NCBI GenBank assembly: GCA_035556135.1
Contig: DATMFO010000003.1
Span: forward strand, 620,001 to 684,000
Source of the DNA: ZC4RG30 sp035556135
GTDB lineage: Bacteria > Pseudomonadota > Gammaproteobacteria > Steroidobacterales > Steroidobacteraceae
Direction of reading: 5' to 3'
DNA: 64,000 nt
The first letter of the stretch is position 1, and the number at the start of each line of letters is the position of its first letter. A program made the position numbers and the translations under genes. The notes below the pieces were generated by a model. The model was not told the origin of the DNA and ran no database searches. It saw only the letters and a list, made by a program, of their open reading frames with translations. Shown piece after piece: positions 29,856-39,100 of the stretch.

Positions 29856-30738
29856 CGCCTGCATCCCGGCGCTGCTTCCAGCGCCGGTGTCCCCAGGTCC
29901 ACTCGGCAGGATGCGCGAGGATGTCCTGCTCCACCAGCCGCGCGTAGCGGCTGGTGAACTCACCCGGCGCCAGTTGTTCCTGCGGCGCGGCCAGCGGCCT
30001 GCATTCCGCCTCGTAGTGCCCGCGACGCGTGCGGTGCATGGACACATACACCGCGCCATAGCGCGTGGCACGGGCCATCTGCTCAGGCCCCAGGTAGAAC
30101 GGCGTATCGCGACCAAGGAAATTGAGCCAGTGCTGGTGTTCACTGGTGCGCGGGGCCTGGTCGGCCAGCATGGCGATGGCGCGCACCTCGTGCCGGCGGC
30201 GCAGCAGATCGGACAGCAGCGCCTTCGCCGGCACCAGGTTCACCCCCCAGCGGCGGCGCAGCGCGACAAGTGCGCGATCAGCGGCGCGCGCCTTCAGTGA
30301 CTTGTAGGCGGCATCCACTGGATATCCCAGCACCGCGGCCATCGCATACATCCCGAAATCCCAGTGCGACTGGTGCGATGCCAGCAGCAGCACCGGCCGC
30401 CCCGCGGCCAGCAACTGCTGCAGCACCTCGACATTGCGCACCTTCACGCGCGAGAGCAGCTCCCCGCGGGTGAAGCGGGAACTGGCGATGAGCTCGGCGG
30501 TCAGGTCAGCGAAATGGCGATAGTTGGCGACCGCGAGCCGCCTGCGCCCGGCTTCGGTCATGTCGGGAAACACCCTGCGCAGGTTTTCCAGTGTCACGCG
30601 CCAGCGCGCGCCACCCAGCCCGCGCGCAATCCACGCCAGCACGCCGCAGATGCCGTAAAGCACAGGCAGCGGAATCAGGGCCAGTGCCCGCAGCCACACG
30701 GGCGGCGGCAAGGGCGCGGACGTCGGGGAGCCAGTCAT
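29785..30738 (-). CDS. LpxL/HtrB-like lauroyl-type acyltransferase
   Basis: 317 residues with one N-terminal membrane segment (LIPLPVLYGICGVLAWIA) and the lipid-A late acyltransferase fold. The HX4D catalytic motif is HQSHWD (H122, D127), followed by DQAP, which stands in the position of the DQ-x-P motif. Known relatives move an acyl group from acyl-ACP to lipid A or ornithine lipids. Next to an ACP-loading ligase, the likely donor is that protein's carrier-bound acyl group (inference). A ~30-residue Pro/Ala-rich tail follows the last conserved part and overlaps the ligase gene. Confidence 0.9.
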   Translation of the reverse strand: MTGSPTSAPLPPPVWLRALALIPLPVLYGICGVLAWIARGLGGARWRVTLENLRRVFPDMTEAGRRRLAVANYRHFADLTAELIASSRFTRGELLSRVKVRNVEVLQQLLAAGRPVLLLASHQSHWDFGMYAMAAVLGYPVDAAYKSLKARAADRALVALRRRWGVNLVPAKALLSDLLRRRHEVRAIAMLADQAPRTSEHQHWLNFLGRDTPFYLGPEQMARATRYGAVYVSMHRTRRGHYEAECRPLAAPQEQLAPGEFTSRYARLVEQDILAHPAEWTWGHRRWKQRRDAGATGPASMPGAPPAAPPSDSRTVP

Positions 30739-30747
30739 CTGCCGGAC

Positions 30748-30764
30748 AGTTTAGATGCTATTCT
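30748..30764. promoter_or_regulatory. Divergent -10-like boxes between the LpxL-like and aldehyde dehydrogenase genes
   Basis: On minus TAAACT (30748-30753) ends 9 nt before the LpxL-like ATG. On plus TATTCT (30759-30764) would serve the aldehyde dehydrogenase with a leader of about 37 nt. No -35 boxes are convincing. Confidence 0.3.
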
Positions 30765-30807
30765 GCGGCCCCTTCCAGACATCCACACCACAACAACTGG
30801 AACTGCC

Positions 30808-32262
30808 ATGAACGAAACACGACTGCTGATTGGCGGCAAGGACACCCCGGCAAAGAGTGGCGCGACCTTCGAGCGGCGCAGCCCCATCACCGGCGAAGTG
30901 GTATCCCGTTCGGCTGCTGCTTCCCCCGACGATGTGCGCGCGGCATGCGATGCGGCAGCCAGGGCCTTTCCAGAGTGGTCGGCCACAGGGCCCAACGCCC
31001 GGCGCAAGAAGTTGATGGATGCGGCTGCCATCCTGCGCGCCAAGAGTGGCGATTTCTCGCGCCTGTGCGTGGAGGAGACCGGCGCCATTGCCGGCTGGGG
31101 CCATTTCAACACCGGGTTCGCCGCCACCCTGCTCGAGGAAGCGGCCGCGATGACCACGCAGATCACTGGCGAGACGGTCCCTTCCGACCAGGCAGGCACC
31201 TTCGCCATGGCGCTGCGCCAGCCCGCCGGCGTCTGCGTCGGCATGGCGCCGTGGAATGCGCCGGTGATCCTCGGCGTGCGCTCCATTGCCATGCCGCTGG
31301 CCTGCGGCAACACCACCGTGATGAAGGCCTCGGAACTGTGCCCTGCCACGCACCGGCTCATTGTCGATGCCTTCGTCGAGGCCGGCCTGCCCGCCGGCGC
31401 GGTCAACTTCATCGCACATTCGGCGGGCGATGCGCCTGCCGTGGTTGAAGCTCTGGTCTCCCACCCGGCGGTGAAGCGCGTGAACTTCACCGGCTCCAGC
31501 CGGGTCGGCCGCATCGTGGGCGAGCTGTCGGGCAAGCACCTGAAGCCCTGCCTGCTGGAACTGGGCGGCAAGGCTCCCCTGCTCGTACTGGAAGACGCCG
31601 ACCTCGACGAGGCCGTGGCGGCCGCCGCCTTTGGCGCCTTCATGCACCAGGGGCAGATCTGCATGTCCACCGAACGCATCATCGTGGTGGAGAAGATCGC
31701 CGATGAGTTCACGAAGCGCTTCGTCGCCAAGGTGAAGACCCTGCAGGTGGGTGATCCCACCAGGGGCAACTTTCCCATTGGCGCCTGCGTCGACAACCGC
31801 ACGGTTGATCATGTGAAGGCGCTGATGGCCGATGCCACCGCCCAGGGCGCCACCATCATCACCGGCGGCAAGGGCAGCGGCGGCGCGTTCTTCGAGCCCA
31901 CGGTGGTCGATGGCGTGAAGAAGGGCATGCGCATCTACGGCGAGGAATCCTTCGGCCCCATCGTCGGCATCCTGAGGGCGCGCGACGTGGACCACGCCGT
32001 GGAACTGGCCAACGACTGCGAGTACGGCCTTTCCGCCGCCGTGTTCAGCCGCGACATCAACACCGCCCTGTCGGTGGCGCAGCGCATCGACTCGGGAATC
32101 TGCCACATCAACAGCCCCACCGTGCAGGACGAGGCGCAGATGCCCTTCGGCGGCACCAAGGCCTCGGGCCTGGGGCGGTTCGGCGGCCGGGCCGGCGTGG
32201 CCGAATTCACCGACCTGCGCTGGATCAGCATCGCCACGCAACACCGGCACTACCCGATCTGA
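30808..32262 (+). CDS. NAD(P)-dependent aldehyde dehydrogenase
   Basis: 484 residues from ATG 30808, the normal ALDH length. Nucleotide-binding FTGSSRVGRIVG, general base Glu251 in LELGGKAPLL and nucleophile Cys285 in HQGQICMSTERI are present, as is the late EESFGPIVGI motif. Overall it resembles aromatic aldehyde dehydrogenases (vanillin/salicylaldehyde type), so oxidation of an aromatic or terpenoid aldehyde is plausible but not shown. It is a single gene between divergent and terminating signals. The in-frame extension upstream is antisense to the LpxL-like gene and not real. Confidence 0.92.
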   Translation: MNETRLLIGGKDTPAKSGATFERRSPITGEVVSRSAAASPDDVRAACDAAARAFPEWSATGPNARRKKLMDAAAILRAKSGDFSRLCVEETGAIAGWGHFNTGFAATLLEEAAAMTTQITGETVPSDQAGTFAMALRQPAGVCVGMAPWNAPVILGVRSIAMPLACGNTTVMKASELCPATHRLIVDAFVEAGLPAGAVNFIAHSAGDAPAVVEALVSHPAVKRVNFTGSSRVGRIVGELSGKHLKPCLLELGGKAPLLVLEDADLDEAVAAAAFGAFMHQGQICMSTERIIVVEKIADEFTKRFVAKVKTLQVGDPTRGNFPIGACVDNRTVDHVKALMADATAQGATIITGGKGSGGAFFEPTVVDGVKKGMRIYGEESFGPIVGILRARDVDHAVELANDCEYGLSAAVFSRDINTALSVAQRIDSGICHINSPTVQDEAQMPFGGTKASGLGRFGGRAGVAEFTDLRWISIATQHRHYPI

Positions 32263-32293
32263 ACCCGCGCTGGTCCGCAGCCGGATAGCGACA

Positions 32294-32319
32294 GGATCCT
32301 CCGCACATGCGGGGGATCC
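32294..32319 (+). terminator. Hairpin after the aldehyde dehydrogenase gene
   Basis: GGATCC-T-CCGC, a four-base loop ACAT, then GCGG-G-GGATCC: ten pairs interrupted by one mismatch. There is no U-tract after it, so termination efficiency is uncertain. Confidence 0.45.
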
Positions 32320-32358
32320 TCCAACCATTCTTCAGCATTGGTTCAGCGGCTGCCTTGG

Positions 32359-32364
32359 TAGAAT
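32359..32364 (+). promoter_or_regulatory. -10 element of the cytochrome c gene
   Basis: TAGAAT, again within GTAGAAT, 50 nt before the ATG at 32415. A TTGGTT at 32338-32343 could be the -35 with a short 15 bp gap. A GGAG ribosome site lies at 32400-32403, so this message has a normal leader, unlike the P450 and FAAL cases. Confidence 0.4.
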
Positions 32365-32414
32365 CGGCGGCGCGAATGGCCGCAAAGGCCGCTCATTCCT
32401 GGAGTGTGTAATTC

Positions 32415-32798
32415 ATGTCCGTGAGGCGTTGTTCCCTTCCGGCCCTGATGCTGGCCAGCCTGCTCGCGGCACCGGCCGCCCTCGCCGCCGATGCCGCCGC
32501 CGGGAAAGCCGTATTCAACAAGCTGTGCGTCGCGTGCCACTCGCTGGAGCCGGGCGCTGCGCAGCTGGGTCCGCCACTGCAAGGTGTGGTCGGGCGCAAG
32601 GCGGCCAGCGTGAAGGAGTTCACGATGTATACCCCGGCGCTGAAGGCACACAACGTGACATGGAATGCAAAGACGCTGGATGAGTTCCTCGCCAATCCCA
32701 TGACCAGGGTGCCCGGCACCATGATGGTGATGCCGGTGCCCGACGCGAAGGAACGTGCCGACCTGATCGAATTCCTGTCGACGCTGAAGGCAAAGTAG
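32415..32798 (+). CDS. Periplasmic c-type cytochrome (class I)
   Basis: 127 residues with a signal peptide (cleavage after ALA at ~24). The haem-binding CVACH lies at about 38-42 and the axial Met in MMVMPVPD near 102. Small cytochromes of this c2-like type carry electrons between periplasmic dehydrogenases and terminal oxidases. It converges on the secreted dehydrogenase gene, whose di-haem domain could be its electron donor (inference). Confidence 0.93.
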   Translation: MSVRRCSLPALMLASLLAAPAALAADAAAGKAVFNKLCVACHSLEPGAAQLGPPLQGVVGRKAASVKEFTMYTPALKAHNVTWNAKTLDEFLANPMTRVPGTMMVMPVPDAKERADLIEFLSTLKAK

Positions 32799-32832
32799 GC
32801 CAGCGTCGACGCTTCACATTCCTGCCCTCACC

Positions 32833-35151
32833 TCAGTCGCAGCTGGTGAGGGAATTCACCCACTCCGTGAGCAATGCCACGCCCGCCGTATCCACCACCC
32901 GCGGCTGCACCGGCGGCATCGAATCACTGTCCGTGCGCGAGGGACGCAGCAGTATCAGCGAACGGCTGGCGCGGTCAGTACCGGTGACCGCGATGCGCCG
33001 CGCGCCGGCCACGCCCAGGTCGCGCACCGGTACCGCATCGCAGGCATTGGTCTGGGCAAGCGGCGTGGTGTAGCGGAAGTCCATGTTCACCGGCGCGGGG
33101 CCGCCGGGCCGGTGGCAATGTGAACAGTTGGAGTGCAGGTAGGCGCGCGCGCGTTCATTGAGGGTGCCAGTGGTGCCGAAAGGATCCGGCAAAGCCGGCA
33201 GCTGTTCCGGCGGCGACGCCAGTGCCGGCACAACCATGTGCAGGGCATCCAGCGTTGCCAGCTGGTTGGCCGTGCGACCGGTGGCTGTGTAGGTCAGCGC
33301 TCCGTTCAGCTGCGCCAGCTCCAGCCCCAGTGACCGCCCCGCTGCCGCGCTGTGGCAGAACAGGCATTGCGCCTCGCTCGGGAACCGCCACGCCTGGCCG
33401 GCGACCTGCACCGACTTGCCGCCCACCACCCGCGTGGCCTCCGTGCCCTGCTCGTTCCACTCATACGTGTAGCCGGCCCAGCTCCCGTCGTCGTGGTGCA
33501 TCAGCAGGCGTGTTTCCACCAGGCGCGCGCCCAGCCTGAAGTGCTTCATCAGCACGCTGCCAGTGGGCAGATCGAAATCACCGCTTGCCGCCACGTCGAT
33601 GTTCCTGCCATCCGGCAGGGCCAGGAAGCGCTGCTTCACCGCACCGTCGGACCAGAACGGCGCATTGGGCGCATAGGGGATGAGGCCGCCCGCCGGCTGG
33701 GCCGGATCACCCGGATTCACGCATCCGGTGGCTGACAGCTGCGATGGCGGGCCGCCACCACCGTTGCCGGCAGCGGGCACCAGGCGATGCAGCGTGCCGC
33801 CGAGATGCACCACGTAGATCTCGCCATTGGCGTCCTGCGCAAAAGAGGAAATGTTGAGGTTCGAGTTGAACGGATTGGTCACCTGCAGCGTGGGTGTGGC
33901 ATCGCGCGCGATGTGCCAGATACGCCCGCTGCCGTAGTCCCCGAACACATAGCGCCCGGCCAGCTGCGGGATCGCGCTGCCGCGGTACACATACCCGCCG
34001 GTCACTGCATTGCCCGCCAGCCGCGGGAATTCAGCCACCGGATTGATGGCGCTGCCTGCGTTCGGGCCGCAGCTGCTGTTGTAGTCATGCGCACCCTCGC
34101 GGCAGCGCCAGCCATAGTTGCCGCCCGCGACGATGCGGTTCACTTCCTCCCAGGCGTCCTGCCCCACATCACCCAGCCACAACTCACCGGTGACCTTGTC
34201 AAAGCTCCACCGCCAGGGATTGCGCAGGCCATAGGCATAGATTTCAGGGCACGACTGCGTGAAGGCACCGGTGTCGTTGTTGCACACGGCATTGCCGCTG
34301 TAGGGATTGCCTGCAGGAATCGCGTACGGTGTCGCACCCGTGGTGCCCGCCACATCGATGCGCAGCACCTTGCCCAGCAGGGTGGACAGCCGCTGGCCAT
34401 TGCCGATCGTTCCCCACGCGTCACCACCGCCGCCGCCGTCACCGAAGCCAATGTAGAGCAGGCCGTCGGGGCCGAAGGCGATGTGGCCACCATTGTGGTT
34501 GGTGTCCGGCTGGTAGGTCTGCAGGATCACCCGCGCCGTCCCCGTGGAGATCGTGAGGCCACCATCGGAACTGGTGAACTCGGAGATGCGGGACACCCGC
34601 TGCCCGTCGCTCATTGCCGTATATGAGAGATACACCCGCGGGTCCGCCGGCCAGCCGGGATGGAAAGCCATGCCCAGCAGGCCCATTTCCCCACCGGACG
34701 CGCCGGCGATGAGGGCGGTGGCGTCGATGAACTCCCGGCGCGTGGAGACATCCGCCTGGTTGTCGAACACCTGTACGCGTCCGGTCTGTTCGACCACGTA
34801 CCAGCGGGCTGCACTGCCTGGCTCCTGCAGCATCAGGATGGGGCTGCTGAAGTTGCCCACACCGGCAAACACGCGCTCGATCCCCAGCGACGCGGCCTGG
34901 GTGGGAGCAGGTCCGGCCAGGCAGCTGGTGTTGGAGGGACGCGCGTCGAGGCCCGAAACCACCGGCGGAGGTGGAGGTGGAGGTGGAGATGGCGGTGGCG
35001 GCGGAGGTGGTTCCGTTGGCGGGGGCTCAGGGTCCGGGCCGCTGCCGGAACCGCCGCAAGACAACAACACCGCGGAAATCGCCGCTATCGCAGTGGCGCG
35101 CATCAGGCGCCGCATCCCTGACAGGTTCATGACGCCAGCTGACCACAGCAT
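32833..35151 (-). CDS. Lipoprotein sugar/sorbosone dehydrogenase-like domain fused to a di-haem cytochrome domain
   Basis: 772 residues. A lipoprotein signal with LLSC lipobox is followed by a Pro-rich linker (~44-62) and a six-bladed propeller of the soluble PQQ glucose/sorbosone dehydrogenase type (~85-470; visible GEMGLLGMAFHP, NHNGGHIAFGPDGLLYIGFGD and YGLRNPWRWSFD). The C-terminal region (~485-772) has two haem-attachment motifs, CLFCH (~594) and CSHCH (~675). It probably oxidises an aldose or alditol outside the inner membrane with PQQ and passes electrons to its own haems. No pqq genes are in view. ATG at 35130 is an alternative start; both give a usable signal. Confidence 0.85.
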   Translation of the reverse strand: MLWSAGVMNLSGMRRLMRATAIAAISAVLLSCGGSGSGPDPEPPPTEPPPPPPPSPPPPPPPPVVSGLDARPSNTSCLAGPAPTQAASLGIERVFAGVGNFSSPILMLQEPGSAARWYVVEQTGRVQVFDNQADVSTRREFIDATALIAGASGGEMGLLGMAFHPGWPADPRVYLSYTAMSDGQRVSRISEFTSSDGGLTISTGTARVILQTYQPDTNHNGGHIAFGPDGLLYIGFGDGGGGGDAWGTIGNGQRLSTLLGKVLRIDVAGTTGATPYAIPAGNPYSGNAVCNNDTGAFTQSCPEIYAYGLRNPWRWSFDKVTGELWLGDVGQDAWEEVNRIVAGGNYGWRCREGAHDYNSSCGPNAGSAINPVAEFPRLAGNAVTGGYVYRGSAIPQLAGRYVFGDYGSGRIWHIARDATPTLQVTNPFNSNLNISSFAQDANGEIYVVHLGGTLHRLVPAAGNGGGGPPSQLSATGCVNPGDPAQPAGGLIPYAPNAPFWSDGAVKQRFLALPDGRNIDVAASGDFDLPTGSVLMKHFRLGARLVETRLLMHHDDGSWAGYTYEWNEQGTEATRVVGGKSVQVAGQAWRFPSEAQCLFCHSAAAGRSLGLELAQLNGALTYTATGRTANQLATLDALHMVVPALASPPEQLPALPDPFGTTGTLNERARAYLHSNCSHCHRPGGPAPVNMDFRYTTPLAQTNACDAVPVRDLGVAGARRIAVTGTDRASRSLILLRPSRTDSDSMPPVQPRVVDTAGVALLTEWVNSLTSCD

Positions 35152-35310
35152 TTCGACGCATTCCCAGTTGCATGCGCGGTCCGACTAGACCATGCCCCAG
35201 CGAGGGTCCGGCCCGATTCCGGGGCTTGCGGACCGTCGGCCTCCTCGGGGGATTCGGTCGCCCCGGTTATGGGAAGATGAAATCCGCAATCCCGGCCCCA
35301 TATTCCATCC

Positions 35311-36180
35311 ATGAAGCAGATAGCCGCCCTCCTCGATCCGCCACCCGGCCACTGGGTTGGCGATGGTTTTCCCGTCCGTTCACTTTTTACCTACAACGGT
35401 GATGCGGCACGGTTCAGTCCCTTCCTGCTGCTGGACTTCGCAGGTCCCGCGGATTTTCCCCCGGCTGCCCGGCCCCGTGGCGTGGGACAACATCCGCATC
35501 GCGGCTTCGAGACAGTCACCATCGTGCTGGACGGCGAGCTCGCACATCGCGATTCCACCGGCAATGGCGGCGTCATCGGCAAGGGAGACGTTCAGTGGAT
35601 GACGGCCGGCGCCGGCATCCTGCATGAGGAATTCCATTCACCGGCCTTCACGCAGTCAGGCGGCAGGCTCAAGGCCGTGCAGCTGTGGGTCAACCTGCCG
35701 GCCAAGTCGAAGATGGCCTCGCCCGGCTACCAGGCCATCCTCGCCAGCGACATCCCCGAGGTGCCATTGCCCGCGGGCGGCGGATCGTTGCGCGTGATCG
35801 CCGGCACTCATGGCGGCAGCAGCGGTCCGGCGCGCACCTTCACCCCCATGAATGTCTGGGACATCCGGATGGAAAAAGGCAGCAACAGCTTCCAGCTGCC
35901 CGCCGGCTGGAACACGCTGCTGGTGGTCCTGGAAGGAACCATCCAGGCCAATGGCAGTGCGATCGCCCGCGAGGCCCAGGTAGTCGCACTCGAGCGCGCG
36001 GGAGAAACCGTGCAGATCGAGGCTGCAGGCGCAGCCCGTGTGCTGCTGCTGGCCGGCGAGCCCATCGACGAACCGGTGGTGGGATATGGTCCCTTCGTGA
36101 TGAACAGCCGGCAGGAGATCATGCAGGCCATCGAGGATTTCAACTCCGGGCGCTTCGGGCAGATGACCGCACAGGGCTGA
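35311..36180 (+). CDS. Pirin family protein
   Basis: 289 residues, bicupin. The metal-binding motif HPHRGFET (~60) and the later ILHEEFHS supply the three His and one Glu of pirins. Bacterial pirins are reported either as quercetin-2,3-dioxygenase-like enzymes or as regulators of pyruvate dehydrogenase; which applies here cannot be told from sequence. It is followed after 6 nt by the lhr-like gene, so the two may share a transcript. Confidence 0.92.
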   Translation: MKQIAALLDPPPGHWVGDGFPVRSLFTYNGDAARFSPFLLLDFAGPADFPPAARPRGVGQHPHRGFETVTIVLDGELAHRDSTGNGGVIGKGDVQWMTAGAGILHEEFHSPAFTQSGGRLKAVQLWVNLPAKSKMASPGYQAILASDIPEVPLPAGGGSLRVIAGTHGGSSGPARTFTPMNVWDIRMEKGSNSFQLPAGWNTLLVVLEGTIQANGSAIAREAQVVALERAGETVQIEAAGAARVLLLAGEPIDEPVVGYGPFVMNSRQEIMQAIEDFNSGRFGQMTAQG

Positions 36181-36186
36181 CCACCG

Positions 36187-39100
36187 GTGTCGCTGGACTT
36201 CTTCCACCCCGCCGTCGCGCGCTGGTTCACCGGCACTTTCGGTGCGCCGACTCCGGCGCAGGCCGAAGCCTGGCCTGTCATCGCCGGCGGCGGGCATGCA
36301 CTGATCGCCGCGCCCACCGGCTCCGGCAAGACACTCGCTGCTTTCCTTGCCGCCATCGATTCACTGGTGCGGCAGGCGGCCGACGGCACGCTCGAGCCAG
36401 GCGTGCAGGTGGTCTACGTCTCACCGCTCAAAGCGCTGTCGAACGACATCCACCGCAACCTGGAACAGCCGCTGGCCGGTTGCATCGCGGAGCTGGAGAA
36501 ATCCGGCATCGTCGGCACCGCCATCCGCAGCCAGGTACGCACCGGCGATACGCCGCAGGCCGAGCGCACTGCCATGTTGCGCTCCCCGCCGCACATCCTG
36601 GTGACTACGCCCGAGTCGCTCTACCTGCTGCTCACCAGTGAATCCGGACGCAAGCTGCTGGCCCCGGCGCGGACAGTGATCGTGGACGAGATCCACGCCG
36701 TCGCGGCGACCAAGCGCGGCGCGCACCTGGCCCTGTCGCTGGAGCGCCTGGCTGACCTCGGTGCGGGCAGCCTGCAGCGGATCGGACTATCGGCGACGCA
36801 GAAGCCCATTGCCGAAGTGGCGCAATTCCTCGTCGGCACCGACCGGCAATGCAGCATCATCGACAGTGGCCATGTGCGCAGCCGCGACATCGCGCTGGTG
36901 CTGCCGGACTCCCCGCTCGATGCCGTGATGGCCACCGAGGTGTGGGAGAACCTGTACGACAAGCTGGCATTGCTGGTGCAGGAACACCGCACCACCCTGA
37001 TCTTCGCCAACACGCGCCGCATGGTGGAGCGGGTCACCCGGCATCTTTCCGAACGACTGGGCGCAGAGATTGTGGCCGCCCATCACGGCAGCCTCGCGAA
37101 GGAACTGCGCCTTGATGCCGAGCAGCGCCTGAAGGCCGGCGGGCTTCGGGCCCTGGTGGCCACCGCGTCGCTGGAACTGGGCATCGACATCGGCGACGTG
37201 GACCTGGTGTGCCAGCTCGGTTCGCCGCGCGCGATCTCCACCTTCCTGCAGCGCGTGGGACGCGCGAACCATGCCGTGCAGGGTGTGCCGCGGGGCCGGC
37301 TGTTCCCGCTGTCGCGTGATGAGCTGGTGGAGTGCACCGCCCTGCTCGATGCCGTGCGCGCCGGGGAGCTGGACCGGCTGCAGATTCCGGATGCGCCGCT
37401 GGATGTGCTCTGCCAGCAGATCGTTGCGGAAGTCGCCAGCGGCGAACGCGGCGAATCGGAACTGCATGCGCTGCTGCGCCGCGCCTGGCCCTATCGGAAC
37501 CTTTCCGAGGCCACCTATCGCGAAGTGCTGCAGATGCTCTCCGATGGCATTGCGACCCGCCGCGGCAGGCAGAGTGCATACCTGCACCGCGATGCGGTGA
37601 ACGGCCGGCTGCGCGCGCGACGCGGCGCACGCCTCACGGCGATCACCTGTGGCGGGGCGATTCCACAGAATGCCGACTACCAGGTGGTTCTGGAGCCGCA
37701 GGGCTCACCGGTTGGAACGCTGAACGAGGACTTCGCGGTCGAGAGCAACGCCGGGGACATCTTCCAGCTCGGCAACACTTCCTACCGCATCCTGCGCGTG
37801 GAAGCCGGCAAGGTGCGCGTGGAAGACGCCGCCGGGCAGCCGCCCACGATTCCCTTCTGGCTGGGGGAGGCGCCAGCCCGCAGCGATGAACTCTCGACCG
37901 CTGTCTCGCAACTGCGCAACGAGGTGGATGCCGCACTGCCGTCAATGGACGCAATCACCATCGACGCCTGCATCCAGCGCATCCGCGACAACCACCAGCT
38001 CGGCGCCACGGCTGCGCGCCAGCTGGTGGAGTACCTGGCCACGGCCAAGGCAGCGCTGGGCCGTCTGCCGACGCGGGGCCGGCTGGTGATCGAGAGGTTC
38101 TTCGATGAAGCCGGCGGAATGCAGCTGGTGGTGCACTCCCCCTTCGGCGCACGCGTGAACCGGGCCTTCGGCCTCGCGCTGCGCAAGCGTTTCTGCCAGT
38201 CCTTCAATTTCGAGCTGCAGGCAGCCGCCACCGAAGATGCCATCGTGCTCTCGCTCGGCGAGACGCACAGCTTCGCCCTCGAGGAGGTAGTGAAGTACCT
38301 GCACAGCAACACCGTGGAAGGCGTGCTCATCCAGGCGGTGCTGGATGCGCCACTGTTCACCACGCGGTGGCGGTGGAACGCCACCATCTCGCTGGCGGTG
38401 AAGACTTCCCGCGGTGGACGCAAGACACCGCCGCCGTTGCTGCGCATGGCCGCGGAGGACCTGGTCTCGGTGATCTTCCCCGACCAGCTGGCCTGCCTGG
38501 AGAACATCGCCGGTCCACGCGAGATACCCGAACATCCGCTGGTGCGACAGACATTGCATGACTGCCTGCACGAGGCCATGGACATCGACGGCCTCATCGC
38601 GCTGCTCGGGGGCATCGAGCAGGGCCGGATCGAGGTGCTGGTGCGCGACCTGCCCCAGCCATCGATGCTCGCCATGGAAATCCTCAATGCGCGCCCCTAT
38701 GCCTACCTGGATGATGCTCCACTTGAGGAGCGTCGCACGCAGGCCGTTGCCGCCCGGCGCTGGCTGGATCCGGAAAGCGCTGCCGAATACGGCCGCCTCG
38801 ATCCGCAGGCCATCGATGAGCTGCGTGAGGAGGCCTGGCCGGAACCTGCCACGCCTGACGAACTGCATGACGCGCTGATGCTGCTGGGCGCGGTACCCGA
38901 AACAGAAGGCCGCGGCGGTGGCCCGGTTCCGCGCGCCGACTGGCATTCGATGTTCATTGCCTTGCGTGATGCGCGGCGCGCCACCCGCCTGGCAGCAGGC
39001 GACAAGGTGTTCTGGGTGGCAGCAGAGATGCTGCCGCAGGCCAGGGCAGCCTGGCCAGATGCCAGGATTGAGCCCTCCATCGCGGTGCCGCCCGATTACG

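Noticed and set aside
32802..32813. AGCGTCGACGCT palindrome in the gap between the cytochrome c and dehydrogenase genes
   Set aside because: No loop for a hairpin and no promoter beside it; short GC-rich palindromes are expected by chance.
34964..35040. Tandem GGTGGAGGTGG-like DNA that looks like a minisatellite
   Set aside because: It encodes the Pro-rich linker after the lipobox of the dehydrogenase on minus; no evidence for a separate element.
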